From: Streptomyces violaceusniger
Lineage (GTDB): Bacteria > Actinomycetota > Actinomycetes > Streptomycetales > Streptomycetaceae
Direction: 5' to 3'
DNA length: 64,000 nucleotides
Assembly (NCBI GenBank): GCA_005405945.1
Contig: BJHW01000002.1
Span: 620,001-684,000, forward strand
Below, piece by piece: positions 9,492 through 17,791 of the stretch. Position 1 is the first letter of the stretch, and each line of letters starts with the position of its first letter. Under the pieces are notes generated by a model, which was given only the letters and a program-made list of their open reading frames with translations, was not told the DNA's origin and did no database searches. Position numbers and translations under genes: made by a program.

Positions 9492-10490
9492 GTGGGAGCT
9501 CATGCGCACGGACCCGGCGAGGGGCACGGCGGGCCTGGCCACGGCGGCCACACACACGGGGTGGCGGAGAACGCCGACCGCCGGTGGCTGACCCTCGCCC
9601 TCGCGCTGATCAGCGGCTTCATGGCGGTGGAGGTCATCGTCGGGATCGTGGCCCGCTCCGTGGCGCTGCTGTCCGACGCGGCCCATATGCTCACCGACGC
9701 CGCCTCGATCGTTCTCGCCCTCATCGCCATCCGGCTCTCGGCGCGCCCCGCACGTGGCGGATACACCTACGGGCTCAAGCGATCGGAAATCCTTTCCGCC
9801 CAGGCCAATGGCCTTTCCCTGCTGCTGCTCGGCGCCTATCTCGGCTATGAGAGTGTGGGGCGGCTGTTCGATCCGCCCGAGGTGACCGGTGGTCTGGTGC
9901 TGGCCACCGCGCTGGCCGGTGTGGTGGTGAATCTCGCGGCCGCGTGGTGCATGTCGAAGGCGAACCGCTCCTCGCTCAATGTCGAGGGCGCCTTCCAGCA
10001 TGTGCTCAACGATCTCTACGCCTTCATCGCCACCGCCATCGCGGGACTGGTGGTGGTGACGACGGGCTTCGCCCGGGCCGACGCGATCGCCGGTCTGCTG
10101 GTGGTGCTCCTCATGATCAAGGCGGGCGTGGAGCTGCTGCGGGCCTCCGGCCGGGTGCTGCTGGAGGCCGCCCCCACCGGCGTCGAGCCCGATGAGGTGG
10201 GCGGCAGGCTGGTCGCCCATGGGCAGGTGGCCGAGGTGCACGATCTGCATGTCTGGCAGATCACCTCGGGCGAGGTCTCGCTCTCCGCCCATGTCCTGGT
10301 GGCGGCGGGCGGCGACTGCCACGCCGTACGGGAGGACCTGGAGGCGGTGTTGAGCGGCGAGTACGGGATCACCCACACCACGCTGCAGGTGGACCATCTG
10401 GACGAGCCCGCCGCGCGGGGACGTGTCGACGGGGAGCACTGTCCGACCGCTCACGGCCCGGTGCACCGGGCCGCGTCGTACGGCCACTGA
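9492..10490 (+). CDS. Cation diffusion facilitator (CzcD/ZitB-type divalent metal exporter)
   Basis: Proton-driven export of Zn2+ or a similar divalent cation across the cell membrane. The 332-residue protein begins with a His/Gly-rich metal-binding tail (AHAHGPGEGHGGPGHGGHTHG), then six predicted membrane helices. The two HxxxD metal-site pairs are visible as LLSDAAHMLTDAAS (TM2, about 58-71) and FQHVLNDLYAF (TM5, about 167-177). The cytoplasmic C-terminal domain contains VAEVHDLHVWQITSGEVSLS. GTG 9492 is chosen because AGGAGGAG lies just upstream and the next ATG would delete part of the His-rich tail. Metal specificity cannot be read from the sequence; Zn2+ is the usual substrate. Confidence 0.93.
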   Translation: MGAHAHGPGEGHGGPGHGGHTHGVAENADRRWLTLALALISGFMAVEVIVGIVARSVALLSDAAHMLTDAASIVLALIAIRLSARPARGGYTYGLKRSEILSAQANGLSLLLLGAYLGYESVGRLFDPPEVTGGLVLATALAGVVVNLAAAWCMSKANRSSLNVEGAFQHVLNDLYAFIATAIAGLVVVTTGFARADAIAGLLVVLLMIKAGVELLRASGRVLLEAAPTGVEPDEVGGRLVAHGQVAEVHDLHVWQITSGEVSLSAHVLVAAGGDCHAVREDLEAVLSGEYGITHTTLQVDHLDEPAARGRVDGEHCPTAHGPVHRAASYGH

Positions 10491-10540
10491 GCCGTGCGGC
10501 CACGTACGGCCACTGGCCCTACGGCCACGTACGGCCACTG
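10478..10540. repeat. Imperfect 25-26-base tandem repeat at the CDF gene 3' end
   Basis: TACGGCCACTG occurs at 10479, 10505 and 10530 within repeats that also share CGGCCACG. The first copy encodes the last residues of the CDF protein (SYGH) and the others lie beyond the stop. It looks like a local duplication; the GTAC-centred palindromes could fold but no T-run follows. Confidence 0.75.
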
Positions 10541-10576
10541 AGCAGGGGCCCGGAAACGGTCGGCGGGTCGGCCGGG

Positions 10577-10705
10577 TCAGGCCGCGGCCGGGGCGGCGGT
10601 CGGCCTGAAGGCAGCGGTCAGAAGCGTCTTCGCGAGCTGGGCGACCAACGCCTCCAGCGCGAGCTGGGCCAGCTTGACCAGGACGGTCGTGACAATGTCG
10701 GCCAT
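10577..10705 (-). CDS. 42-residue amphipathic small protein
   Basis: Short open frame with a good ribosome-binding site (GTGAGGT, 5 bases before the ATG on the minus strand). The product opens MADIVTTVLVKLAQLALEAL, continues VAQLAKTLLTAAF and ends in a flexible PTAAPAAA tail. Residues 4-33 would form one amphipathic or membrane-seeking helix with Lys at 11 and 26. I do not recognise it. Possible roles include a membrane-active peptide, a type I toxin-like peptide or a leaderless bacteriocin-like peptide; no processing or immunity gene is evident. It stands alone between the CDF exporter (convergent) and the ATPase (same strand, upstream). Confidence 0.6.
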   Translation of the reverse strand: MADIVTTVLVKLAQLALEALVAQLAKTLLTAAFRPTAAPAAA

Positions 10706-10804
10706 GAGTACCTCACTGGATGGAACACGATCGGAAGCGAGGCATCCGCTTCCAGTTCCATAGCTTGACCGGAGCCGGAAAGCGGGCGGCGCACATCGGG
10801 TGAG

Positions 10805-10821
10805 CGTCCGGTTAACGGACG
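10805..10821 (-). terminator. Small hairpin downstream of the P-type ATPase gene
   Basis: CGTCCG-GTTAA-CGGACG, a six-base-pair stem, lies about 52 bases past the ATPase stop in the direction of its transcription. It has no clear T-run, so it is at best a weak intrinsic terminator. Confidence 0.4.
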
Positions 10822-10872
10822 GAAAGATCTGAGTGAGAAACGCCCGAGATGTCCCGTCGCCGGGTGGCGTCC

Positions 10873-13800
10873 TCAGACCGCGAGCGGCATCCGCCGGGGG
10901 AAGAGCAGCCGCGGCGCGACGGCCGCCCCCAGGGTGGCGGCGGCCGAGCAGCCAGCGACGATCGACCAGGCCATCGGGCCCAGCGGCGTACAGCCGAAGA
11001 AGTGGCTGACCACCGGCGTCTCCACGATGGCGAACAGTGTGGCCGCCGAGGCGACGCTGGTGATCAGCACCAGAGGGCTGTGCCAGTCGGTCAGATACGT
11101 CTGGCCCAGCTGGGTGCCGACCAGCGCCGCGAGCCCCATGGTGCTCGCCCGCCGGGCCCGGCCCGTCATCCGCCCGCACTGCCAGGCCGCGGCGGCGCCC
11201 AGCGCGGTGGCACTGCCGCGCACCGCGAGGATACGGCCCAGATCGGAGCCGAACAGCGCCGAGGACGGGCCGCCCACCAGCGGGTCCTCACCGGACTTGT
11301 GCTCCCGGGCCCGGGCCAGGGCCACCGCGAGGGCGGGCAGCATGTCGGTCAGCAGATTCACCAGCAGCAGCTGACGGGTGCCCAGCGGCGCCCGCCCGGC
11401 CACCGCCGCGCCCAGCAGGGTGAAGGCGACCTCGCCCGCGTTCCCGCCGACCAGGATCGCCACCGCGTCCCGCACGCTGCGCCACAGCGCCCTGCCCTCC
11501 CGCAGCGCGTCGAGGATCCGGGTCGGGTCCGGGTCGGTGAGCACCAGGTCCGCCGCGGCGCGGGCCGAGGCCGAGCCGCGGGCGGACAGCCCGATGCCGA
11601 TGTCCGCGAGGCGGATGGCGGCCGCGTCGTTCACCCCGTCCCCGGCCATGGCCACCACCTGTCCGGCCTGCCGCAGCGCCTGGACGATACGGACCTTGTG
11701 CTCGGGGGAGACCCGGGCGAAGACGGTGGTACGGGCGATCCGCTCGACCCGCTCGCCTTCCGGCAGGGTGTCCAGCTCCGCCCCGGTGAGCACCGGCTCG
11801 GCGTCCGGGATGCCCAGCTCCCGGGCGATGGCGACCGCCGTGGTCGGATGGTCTCCGGTGACCATGGCGACGCGCACCCCGGCGTCCGTCAGCCGCTTGA
11901 CGGTCTCGGCGGCGCCCGGCCGCGTGGTGTCGGCGATGGCGATGAAGCCCAGCAGGGTCAGCTCCCGGGCGATCTCGGCCACCTCCGCCGTCGGCGTGTC
12001 GGACGCGGCGGGCCGGGTCTCGGCCACCGCCAGCACCCGCAGCCCGTCGGAGGCCAGCGAGTACAGCAGGCGCTCGGTGGCGCGCCGCCGCTCCGGGGTC
12101 AGCGGCACGGTGTCGGCCGCCGCCCCCGGGCTCAGGGCGTACGCGCACCGGGCGAGCACGATCTCGGGCGCGCCCTTGACGGCCAGGCGCGGATGCCCGG
12201 ACTCCGTGCCCAGACACGCCGAGAATCCCCGGCTGGCCTCGAAGGGCAGCTCGGAGACCGGACGCCAGGCGCCGTCCCCGTCGCAGTGCGCCGCCGCCGC
12301 GTCGATGACGGCCTGGTCGGTGGCGTGGGCCAGCGCCCGCCCGCCTTGCGGATCGGGACATGTCCGGGCCGCCGTGCGCAGCAGCCGCTTGCCCAGCGCA
12401 CCGCGGGTCGGCAGCTCCTGGTCGTACCCGGCGACCCGGGCCACGGCCAGCCGGCCCTCGGTCAGGGTGCCGGTCTTGTCGAAGCAGACGACGTCCACCC
12501 GGCCCAGGGCCTCCAGCACCCGCGCCGAGCGCGTCAGCACCCCGCGGTGCGAGAGCCGGCGCGCCGCGGCGGACTGCGCCACCGTGGCCACCAGCGGCAG
12601 CCCCTCGGGCACGGCGGCCACCGCGATGGCCACTCCGGTGGACAGCGCCTCGCGCACCGGCGCCCCGTGCAGCAGCCCCAGCAGGGTGACCGCGGCGCCG
12701 CCGAGGCCGGTGGCGGGCAGCGCGACCTTGGTGAGCGCGGCCAGCCGCCCCTCGATCCCGATGGGCGCGGTGGCGCGCCCGGCCAGTTCGGCGGCGCGCC
12801 CGGCCTCGGTCTGCGCCCCGGCGGCCACGACCACGGCGTATCCGGTTCCGGCGAGCACCGTGCAGCCCTGGTAGAGCATGCAGGACCGCTCCGCCAGGTC
12901 GGCGCCCGGCGTGGCGGCCGGGTCCTTGGCGACCGGCCCCGACTCGCCGGTCAGCCCGGCCTCGTCCAGCTCCAGCCGGTCGCTCACCAGCAGCCGGGCG
13001 TCGGCCGGTACGACGTCCGAGGGCCGCAGCGCGATGATGTCCCCGACCCGTAGCTCCTCGGCGGCCACCGTGCGCACCGGGGCGGTGGTCAGCCCCGCGA
13101 AGAACGCCTCACGGTCCGCCGCCACCCCGTCCGCCAGGGACATCGCGGGCGCCCAGTCGACCAGCCGGCCGTTCATCCGCTCGCTCAGCAGCAGGCCGCG
13201 CAGCGAACGCTCGGCCCGGAGCCGCTGTGCGCCGCTGATCACCGCGTTGCCCGCCATCACGCTGACGACGAGGAAGGAGTCCACCCCGGACCCCACCGCC
13301 GCGGAGGCCGCCGCGCCGAGCGCCAGCACCGGGGTGAGCGGATCGTGCAGTTCCTCGCGCACCGCCCGCACCAAGGAGGCGGTGTTCCGGGTCAGGGCCG
13401 CGAACCGGGCCGAGGCGGACCCCGTGGCACCGGGCGCCCCGGCCCGTACGACCGTCCCGGCGGCCCACAGTGCCCCGGAGGTCCGCGACGCGCCCGGGCC
13501 CGCCGGGCCCGTGCCGCGCGCCGCGCCCGAGACGTCGGGCAGTTCGGTCCCGTACTCCCGGAACGCGCACAGCACGCTCAGGGTCTCCCGCGCCCCCAGG
13601 GCGTGCCAGTTGCCGCGGACGCGGGGCGCCGGGGCCGGGCGGCGATCCACCCGGCGCGCCGCGCCGATCCCGCCGAGCATGGCCAGGAACGCCGCGCTGT
13701 ACACCGGGGAGGTGGCCAGCCCGGCCACCGCGGGCCGGGTCCCCGCCGCTGCGATGAGCGCGCCGAGCGCGGATCCGCCCATCGACAGCCGGGCCGACCG

Positions 13801-15480
13801 CCGGCTGACCGAGCGCGCGTCCTCCAGGGCCCGCAGGACGCGCCAGGCGTGGAGCAGCCCCGGGCCGCAGAGCAGATCGGCCGACCAGCAGACCCGGCCC
13901 GCGCCGCGCGCCGTGACGGCGACGCCGAGATCCGCCGCGCCCAGCGCCTCGTCGTCCTCGCCGCTGATCACCAACACGCCGTGGCCCTCGATCTGGAGCC
14001 GGCGCACCGTGTCGGGGAGCGACACGCCGAGGGGGAGAAGCTCATCGGCCCATGGAGCGATCTCGTCCGTGCTGGCGTGGCTGGTGAGCACCAGCCGTCG
14101 CGCACCGCGGCGGGCCGCCGCCACCAGGGCGTCGGCCAGCGGGTCGAGTTCGCAGCCGATCCGGATCCGGGCCTGTCGCCGGCCGTCCTCGCCGCGCAGG
14201 TCCGCGGTCAGGGCCGGCGGGCTCGCCGGGAGCGCCGCGGGTAGCTCGGCGGGCCGCTCCAGCCGCCACGGGCCGCGCGTCCAGGGGCCCGCGCCGGACA
14301 GCTCCCGCAGCGTGCGGCGGTCCAGGACGGACTGCGCGGCGCTCCACGCCTCGGCCTCCCCCAGGTCGTCCACGGTGGTGACCGACAGCAGCCGCGGCCG
14401 GCCGGCACACAGCACCCGCGCGTCGATCAGCACCGCCGACACGCGGTCCAGCAGCCGCAGCGCGGTGCCGTCCATGGGCACCACGCCGTCGCGCGCCAGC
14501 ACATCGCCCAGCCGGGCGGCGAACGCCTCCCGGCCCATGGCGGCCGCCTTGGGCACGGTGGCCAGCAGCGCCTTGGCGGACTGCTCGAGGTCGCGGGTCC
14601 ACGCCAGCAGCCCGCCCGCACCGGACAGCGCGGCCAGTGAGGTGCGGTCGACACAGGTCTCCACCGGCCCGGAAGGCAGCGGCGCGGGCCGCGGGGCGGG
14701 CGGGTGCGAGCGCCCCGGGAGCCCATCGCCGTTTGCCACCAACTCGGGTTCCCGGCGCCGCCATACGGCCTGCCGGCCGCGGATCTCGGCGAGTTGCAGC
14801 ACCCGCTGCAGCGCGTCCAGGGCGAGCGGGGCCTCGCCCCTGGTCAGGGCGTGCACCACGGCGTTCGACACGCCGATGAGGGCGTCGGCGTGGGCACGGC
14901 CCAGCCGGGACTCCAGCAGACCGCGCACCCGCGGCTGGAGCTCCGCCATCACCGTCGGGATCCGCAGCGCGGGGGAGAGGGCGGGCCGCATCGTCACCCG
15001 CCGGATCGCGGCCGTCATCAGTCCCAGGCAGTCGGCGGCGAGCGCGGTCGCGGCCAGCGTCGCCGGAGCGGAGGCGAACGGCGGTTGCGGACGGCCCGGA
15101 GGGAAGGTGTCCGCGTCCGTCCCATGGGCCTCCTCGACGCGCTCGACCACCTCCAGCACGTCGTCGGGCCCGAGCCGGTCCTCGTCGAAGTCGACCAGGA
15201 CCTGGCCCAGCGCCGCGTTCACCCCGGCCCAGTTGACGCCCGCCACGCGCCGCAGCGCGTCCTCCAGCTCCTGGGCCAGCCGGTCATGGCCCTCGCCGTG
15301 GCCGGTCAGCCCGCGTACCTCCACATGGGCCCGGCCCGACCGCGTCCACACCCTCCGGCCGGTGCGCCGGTCGCCCGTGTCCCGCAGCACGTCGGTGAGG
15401 TCCGCGAGCCGCAGCCGCAGACCGTTCATGCCGCGGGACGGTGCGGAGACGAGGCCCGTGAGCGTCGTGATGGGCAGCAC
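10873..15480 (-). CDS. Large cation-transporting P-type ATPase (CtpI-like)
   Basis: Integral membrane pump of about 1535 residues, roughly twice a standard P-type ATPase, as in mycobacterial CtpI. The first ~600 residues are an extended Ala-rich region with a heavy-metal-associated-like segment (VNWAGVNAALGQVLVDFDED). The core follows: actuator motif LTGESGPV (about 843), VAAVPEGLPLVATVA in the membrane region (PEGL type, as in calcium/magnesium pumps), phosphorylation site VCFDKTGTLTEG (about 1000), VTGDHPTTAVAIARELG, and hinge GDGVNDAAAIRLADIGI (about 1282). No CPC metal motif is seen, so a soft-metal substrate is not supported; the transported ion is unknown. GTG 15480 is the longest start; a later ATG is possible. 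It is divergent from a small membrane protein gene. Confidence 0.9.
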   Translation of the reverse strand: MLPITTLTGLVSAPSRGMNGLRLRLADLTDVLRDTGDRRTGRRVWTRSGRAHVEVRGLTGHGEGHDRLAQELEDALRRVAGVNWAGVNAALGQVLVDFDEDRLGPDDVLEVVERVEEAHGTDADTFPPGRPQPPFASAPATLAATALAADCLGLMTAAIRRVTMRPALSPALRIPTVMAELQPRVRGLLESRLGRAHADALIGVSNAVVHALTRGEAPLALDALQRVLQLAEIRGRQAVWRRREPELVANGDGLPGRSHPPAPRPAPLPSGPVETCVDRTSLAALSGAGGLLAWTRDLEQSAKALLATVPKAAAMGREAFAARLGDVLARDGVVPMDGTALRLLDRVSAVLIDARVLCAGRPRLLSVTTVDDLGEAEAWSAAQSVLDRRTLRELSGAGPWTRGPWRLERPAELPAALPASPPALTADLRGEDGRRQARIRIGCELDPLADALVAAARRGARRLVLTSHASTDEIAPWADELLPLGVSLPDTVRRLQIEGHGVLVISGEDDEALGAADLGVAVTARGAGRVCWSADLLCGPGLLHAWRVLRALEDARSVSRRSARLSMGGSALGALIAAAGTRPAVAGLATSPVYSAAFLAMLGGIGAARRVDRRPAPAPRVRGNWHALGARETLSVLCAFREYGTELPDVSGAARGTGPAGPGASRTSGALWAAGTVVRAGAPGATGSASARFAALTRNTASLVRAVREELHDPLTPVLALGAAASAAVGSGVDSFLVVSVMAGNAVISGAQRLRAERSLRGLLLSERMNGRLVDWAPAMSLADGVAADREAFFAGLTTAPVRTVAAEELRVGDIIALRPSDVVPADARLLVSDRLELDEAGLTGESGPVAKDPAATPGADLAERSCMLYQGCTVLAGTGYAVVVAAGAQTEAGRAAELAGRATAPIGIEGRLAALTKVALPATGLGGAAVTLLGLLHGAPVREALSTGVAIAVAAVPEGLPLVATVAQSAAARRLSHRGVLTRSARVLEALGRVDVVCFDKTGTLTEGRLAVARVAGYDQELPTRGALGKRLLRTAARTCPDPQGGRALAHATDQAVIDAAAAHCDGDGAWRPVSELPFEASRGFSACLGTESGHPRLAVKGAPEIVLARCAYALSPGAAADTVPLTPERRRATERLLYSLASDGLRVLAVAETRPAASDTPTAEVAEIARELTLLGFIAIADTTRPGAAETVKRLTDAGVRVAMVTGDHPTTAVAIARELGIPDAEPVLTGAELDTLPEGERVERIARTTVFARVSPEHKVRIVQALRQAGQVVAMAGDGVNDAAAIRLADIGIGLSARGSASARAAADLVLTDPDPTRILDALREGRALWRSVRDAVAILVGGNAGEVAFTLLGAAVAGRAPLGTRQLLLVNLLTDMLPALAVALARAREHKSGEDPLVGGPSSALFGSDLGRILAVRGSATALGAAAAWQCGRMTGRARRASTMGLAALVGTQLGQTYLTDWHSPLVLITSVASAATLFAIVETPVVSHFFGCTPLGPMAWSIVAGCSAAATLGAAVAPRLLFPRRMPLAV

Positions 15481-15586
15481 AGGCTGCTCTCCCCTCGGTC
15501 CTGATATGCCGCGATCATAAAATCGGTCTATATTTACCTAATTCCGCCACAAAGTAACCAAGGGGACGTCCGGTAGGAGGAATGGC
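15481..15586. promoter_or_regulatory. Divergent promoter region between ATPase and small membrane protein
   Basis: About 106 bases with an AT-rich centre (around 15511-15545, cataaaatcggtctatattt), unusual in this window. It is the likely location of back-to-back promoters. AGGAGG at about 15575 is the ribosome-binding site of the plus-strand gene. Confidence 0.55.
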
Positions 15587-15889
15587 GTGAGCGCAGCGAC
15601 CACACCCAAGACGGCCGACACCCGGAAGACGGGCACGTCCGCGAGGAAGAACGACGACCGCACGGTCACCTTCACCGTCCCCCGTGCCGCCATGGCCACG
15701 GCGCACGTCGCCACCATGCCGATCAGGACCGCACGGCGGGTCCTGCCCGCCAAGGGCGGACTGCCGCTCTACCTCGGCCTCGGCGCGATGGGTCTCGCCG
15801 GTGTCCTGGATTGGCCGATCGCGCTGGGCGTCGGCGTCGGCTACGCCGTGCTGCGCAACCCCCGCCCGGCGCCGAGACGCCGAACGTGA
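15587..15889 (+). CDS. Small membrane-associated hypothetical protein beside the ATPase
   Basis: 100 residues. A charged, Thr-rich N-terminal half (to about residue 48) is followed by a hydrophobic hairpin, GLPLYLGLGAMGLAGVLDWP and IALGVGVGYAVLRNP, that would cross the membrane twice or lie re-entrant. GTG 15587 is preceded by TAGGAGGAATGGC, a strong ribosome-binding site. Divergent pairing with the large P-type ATPase suggests an accessory role for that pump, but this is inference from position only. Confidence 0.75.
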   Translation: MSAATTPKTADTRKTGTSARKNDDRTVTFTVPRAAMATAHVATMPIRTARRVLPAKGGLPLYLGLGAMGLAGVLDWPIALGVGVGYAVLRNPRPAPRRRT

Positions 15890-16003
15890 AGGGCGCCACC
15901 GCCTGAACCGAGCGCGCCCCGGCCCGGCGGCCGCCTGAGCCTCGGCCCGGCAGTCGCCCGAGCCCGCGCCTCGCAGCCGCCTCGGCCACGTCCCGGCCCG
16001 GTG
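15890..16003. other. Intergenic region, no feature recognised
   Basis: Convergent gap between the small membrane protein gene and the lipase-maturation-factor-like gene. GC-rich with scattered GGCCCGG repeats; no clear terminator. Confidence 0.4.
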
Positions 16004-17488
16004 TCACGCCCGTGACGAGCCGTGATCCTCCAGCCTGACCGGCGGCAGGAACTCGCTCAGCAGGGTGCGGTGCCACCAGGCCCCGGTGGCCCGCCGCTCC
16101 GCCCGGGTGGTGAAGCGGTAGAGATACAGCCGCGCCCGCAGATGGGTGGGCGGCGTCCCCGGGAAGGGGTTGGCCCGCAGCAGCTTCACCGTCGCCCGGT
16201 CGTTGACCAGCAGCTTGCCGATCAGCGGGGCGAACCAGGACCCGGCGTAGCCCGGGGAGAGCCCCGCGAACCACATCATCCAGTCCAGCCGCAGATGGTA
16301 CGGGGCGTACTGGCGCGGCAACCGGCGCACATCGCCCGGCTTGCCCCGGAACTCATAGTCCCGCCAGACCGTGTCCGGGGTGAGGACCGCGTCGTCGGTG
16401 CCCTGGATCACCACCTCCTGCCGGCTGCGGTTGACGCTGCCGAACGCCCCGTAGGTGTTGACCAGGTGCAGCGGATTGAACGAGAAGTTCATCAGCTGAC
16501 GGCCCGACAGCAGATTGCGGGCCGGCCAGTAGCTGAGCACCAGCACCAGGGCGGTGGCGGCCAGCACCACCACCTCGTACCAGACCGGGGGAGCGGCCGG
16601 GCCCGGCGGCCCGGGCAGCCCCAGCACCTCGGCGGCCCGGCGACCGTCGACCGCCGGGAGCGCCAGCAGGATGGTCAGCCAGTTGAGCCAGGAGAAGTTC
16701 CCCGAGGCCACCAGCCACAGCTGGGTGACCACGACGACCCCCGCGGCCACGCTGGCGACCGGCTGCGGGGTGAACAGCACCACGGGCACGATCAGCTGCG
16801 CCACATGGTTGGCCGCCACCTCCACCCGGTGCAGCGGCTTGGGCAGACGGTGGAAGTACCAGCTCAGCGGCCCCGGCATCGGCTGGGTCTCATGGTGGTA
16901 GTACAGACAGGTCAGGTTCCGCCAGCAGCGGTCGCCACGGATCTTGATCAGCCCGGCGCCGAACTCCACCCGGAACAGCAGCCAGCGCGTCAGCCACAGG
17001 ATGAGCAGGGGCGGCGCGGTGCGCTCATTGCCCAGGAACACGGCGAGGAACCCCGACTCCAGCAGCAGCGACTCCCAGCCGAAGCCGTACCACACCTGCC
17101 CCACGTTGACGATCGACAGATACAGCAGCCACAGCACCAGCCACGCCACCATCGCGACCGCCAGCGGCGCCCGGTCCGCGGCCCCCACCAGCAGCGCGGC
17201 CGACAGCGCGGCCCCCAGCCACGCGCAGCAGGCGAAGAACCGGTCGGAGTAGTGCAGATGGAACAGGCTGGGCGAGCGGCGGAACGGCACCCGGTCCAGG
17301 AAGCGCGGCACCGGCGTCAGCCCCCGCTCGCCGAGCAGCGCCCGCCCCTGCCGGGCCGCCACCAGAAAGGCGATCAGATAGATGGCGGCCAGCCCCCGTT
17401 GGAAGACCAGTCGGCTCAGCCAGTAGTCGGATGAGGTGAACCACTCCATGGGGACCGCTCCCTGGGCCGGTGCGCGTTCGGCCTGCAT
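16004..17488 (-). CDS. Lipase maturation factor (LMF1)-family membrane protein
   Basis: Multi-pass membrane protein of 494 residues related to vertebrate LMF1. Recognisable segments: EWFTSSDYWLSRLVFQRGLA at the start, VWYGFGWESLLLESGFLAVF, then FGAGLIKIRGDRCWRNLTCL and YYHHETQPMPGPLSWYFHRL, the family's most conserved stretch. The C-terminal soluble part has LNTYGAFGSVNRSRQEVVIQ-like sequence and YAPYHLRLDWMMWFAG. About ten hydrophobic helices are visible. The bacterial function is not established; a role in folding of secreted enzymes is assumed from the eukaryotic relative. ATG 17488 has GGAGG 13 bases upstream; ATG 17449 (MEWFTSS) with GGGAG upstream is equally likely. Confidence 0.88.
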   Translation of the reverse strand: MQAERAPAQGAVPMEWFTSSDYWLSRLVFQRGLAAIYLIAFLVAARQGRALLGERGLTPVPRFLDRVPFRRSPSLFHLHYSDRFFACCAWLGAALSAALLVGAADRAPLAVAMVAWLVLWLLYLSIVNVGQVWYGFGWESLLLESGFLAVFLGNERTAPPLLILWLTRWLLFRVEFGAGLIKIRGDRCWRNLTCLYYHHETQPMPGPLSWYFHRLPKPLHRVEVAANHVAQLIVPVVLFTPQPVASVAAGVVVVTQLWLVASGNFSWLNWLTILLALPAVDGRRAAEVLGLPGPPGPAAPPVWYEVVVLAATALVLVLSYWPARNLLSGRQLMNFSFNPLHLVNTYGAFGSVNRSRQEVVIQGTDDAVLTPDTVWRDYEFRGKPGDVRRLPRQYAPYHLRLDWMMWFAGLSPGYAGSWFAPLIGKLLVNDRATVKLLRANPFPGTPPTHLRARLYLYRFTTRAERRATGAWWHRTLLSEFLPPVRLEDHGSSRA

Positions 17489-17791
17489 GTATCCGGTACC
17501 ACCTCCGACGGGTGCTCGTCATGCGCCGGGTCATACGGCGGACCGGGTTCATCCGGTAGGGGGCCTAGGGGGGGTGATGGGTTAGGGGTTATCCGTGCCG
17601 TGCCCGGTCCGTAGCGTCGAAGCCCGGCATGGATCCGGAGGGAACCACCCAATGCTTCTTCTCGAGCACCGCCGCACCCCGCGAATCGGGCACCGCCGCA
17701 CCCCGCGAACAGCGACGGCGACGACGGCGACGACGGCGATGGCACCGGCGACGGCGACGGCGGCGGTGGCCGCGCGGGCCGGGAGATCCGG
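17489..17791. promoter_or_regulatory. Divergent region with TAGGGG motifs and a GCGACG repeat
   Basis: Two parts. 17567-17590 holds TAGGGGG, TAGGGGGGG and TTAGGGGTT in quick succession, the motif that recurs upstream of other cluster genes. 17640-17775 is repetitive: CACCGCCGCACCCCGCGAA is present in two copies (the second with one difference), followed by runs of GACGGCGAC. Small open frames cross the repeat but have no support as proteins. The ribosome-binding site of the next gene (GGGAGATCCGG) ends the region. Confidence 0.5.

Noticed and set aside
10849..15520. Long plus-strand frames opposite the P-type ATPase.
   Set aside because: Low-complexity Arg/Ser/Pro/Gly sequence with no motifs, while the minus strand has every P-type ATPase signature.
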